From Pelatocladus maniniholoensis HA4357-MV3 (lineage in GTDB: Bacteria > Cyanobacteriota > Cyanobacteriia > Cyanobacteriales > Nostocaceae), in NCBI GenBank assembly GCA_019359115.1, contig JAHHHW010000066.1:21574-85573 (forward strand): a stretch of DNA of 64,000 nucleotides. The letters run 5' to 3'. The notes under the pieces were generated by a model that searched no databases, was not told the DNA's origin, and saw nothing but the letters and a program-made list of their open reading frames with translations. Both the position numbers and the translations under genes were made by a program. Position 1 is the first letter of the stretch. Each line of letters begins with the position of its first letter. This document shows, in pieces, positions 63,891 to 64,000 of this stretch.

Positions 63891-64000
63891 TTAAATTGTG
63901 ATGACAGCGTCGCCTTTATTTTTGAGTTTTCGCCCCCATTTAATAATTAACTCTCCTTCATTTAAAAGCTGATGTAATAAATATTCTAGCTCTTCAATTG
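63891..64000 (-). CDS. C-terminal fragment of an unidentified gene at the window edge
   Basis: On the minus strand a frame enters from beyond the right edge and ends at 63891. The visible 35 residues (IEELEYLLHQLLNEGE, LIIKWGRKLKNKGDAVITI) are charged and helical. I cannot name the product. It is six bases from the upstream limit of the Z1 remnant, and may be the upstream partner or the product of the deletion that truncated it. Confidence 0.45.
   Translation of the reverse strand, partial: IEELEYLLHQLLNEGELIIKWGRKLKNKGDAVITI

Overview
The window looks like a chromosomal segment of a filamentous, probably heterocyst-forming cyanobacterium (Nostocales). This is inferred from the many HIP1-type GCGATCGC octamers, the moderate-to-low G+C, an Anabaena-like FtsZ with an N-terminal extension, a fused NADPH-thioredoxin reductase/thioredoxin (NTRC), CP12, a DesC-type desaturase, heptanucleotide-type tandem repeats and many small palindromic repeats. 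No rRNA, tRNA or CRISPR array was seen.

Region 1 (1-4.0 kb): a universal stress protein, inorganic pyrophosphatase (ppa), aspartate decarboxylase (panD), and a metallo-beta-lactamase-fold protein whose metal-binding motif is destroyed. Region 2 (2.9-12.6 kb) is a compact nitrate-assimilation locus. cnaT, ntcB and a HEAT-repeat gene in the nirB position lie on the minus strand; nirA, nrtP and narB lie on the plus strand. Both the ntcB and nirA upstream regions carry textbook NtcA promoters (GTA-N8-TAC, 22 bases, TA-N3-T), so the global nitrogen regulator NtcA probably drives the local activator NtcB and the structural genes together. Low-complexity repeats have entered the coding sequences of nirA and narB.

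Region 3 (12.8-16.8 kb): an AI-2E family membrane protein, then an amidohydrolase, a cysteine hydrolase and a cupin, possibly for scavenging a nitrogen heterocycle or amide. Region 4 (17.0-24.1 kb) is a glycosylation locus: a TPR protein, a large methyltransferase/glycosyltransferase gene broken near its 5' end by one stop codon, a SPINDLY-type O-GlcNAc transferase and a type IV pilin. Region 5 (24.3-33.2 kb) is housekeeping: NTRC, CbiG-CobJ, a protease-TPR protein, a PfkB kinase, DesC and a PLP-dependent lyase.

Region 6 (33.2-39.8 kb) is a two-gene signalling or defence-like pair on the minus strand: a P-loop ATPase followed by a 1690-residue STAND-type NTPase with a C-terminal double WD40 propeller. 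Region 7 (40.5-45.7 kb): ftsQ, ftsZ, gshB and grxC. Region 8 (46.4-53.7 kb): methylmalonate-semialdehyde dehydrogenase, a hypothetical protein, a membrane Ser/Thr kinase with an SH3 domain, and a membrane coiled-coil/TPR protein built from a 29-residue repeat. Region 9 (53.8-64 kb): a type II restriction-modification pair, a sensor histidine kinase, a DUF697-like GTPase, CP12, TlyA, and a 5'-truncated Z1-domain helicase gene at the right edge.

Intergenic DNA is rich in small mobile or palindromic elements. The clearest are a 201-bp MITE with long terminal inverted repeats and an 8-bp target duplication (46075-46275), and a 114-bp element nested inside a dispersed repeat whose uninterrupted copy lies 29 kb away.
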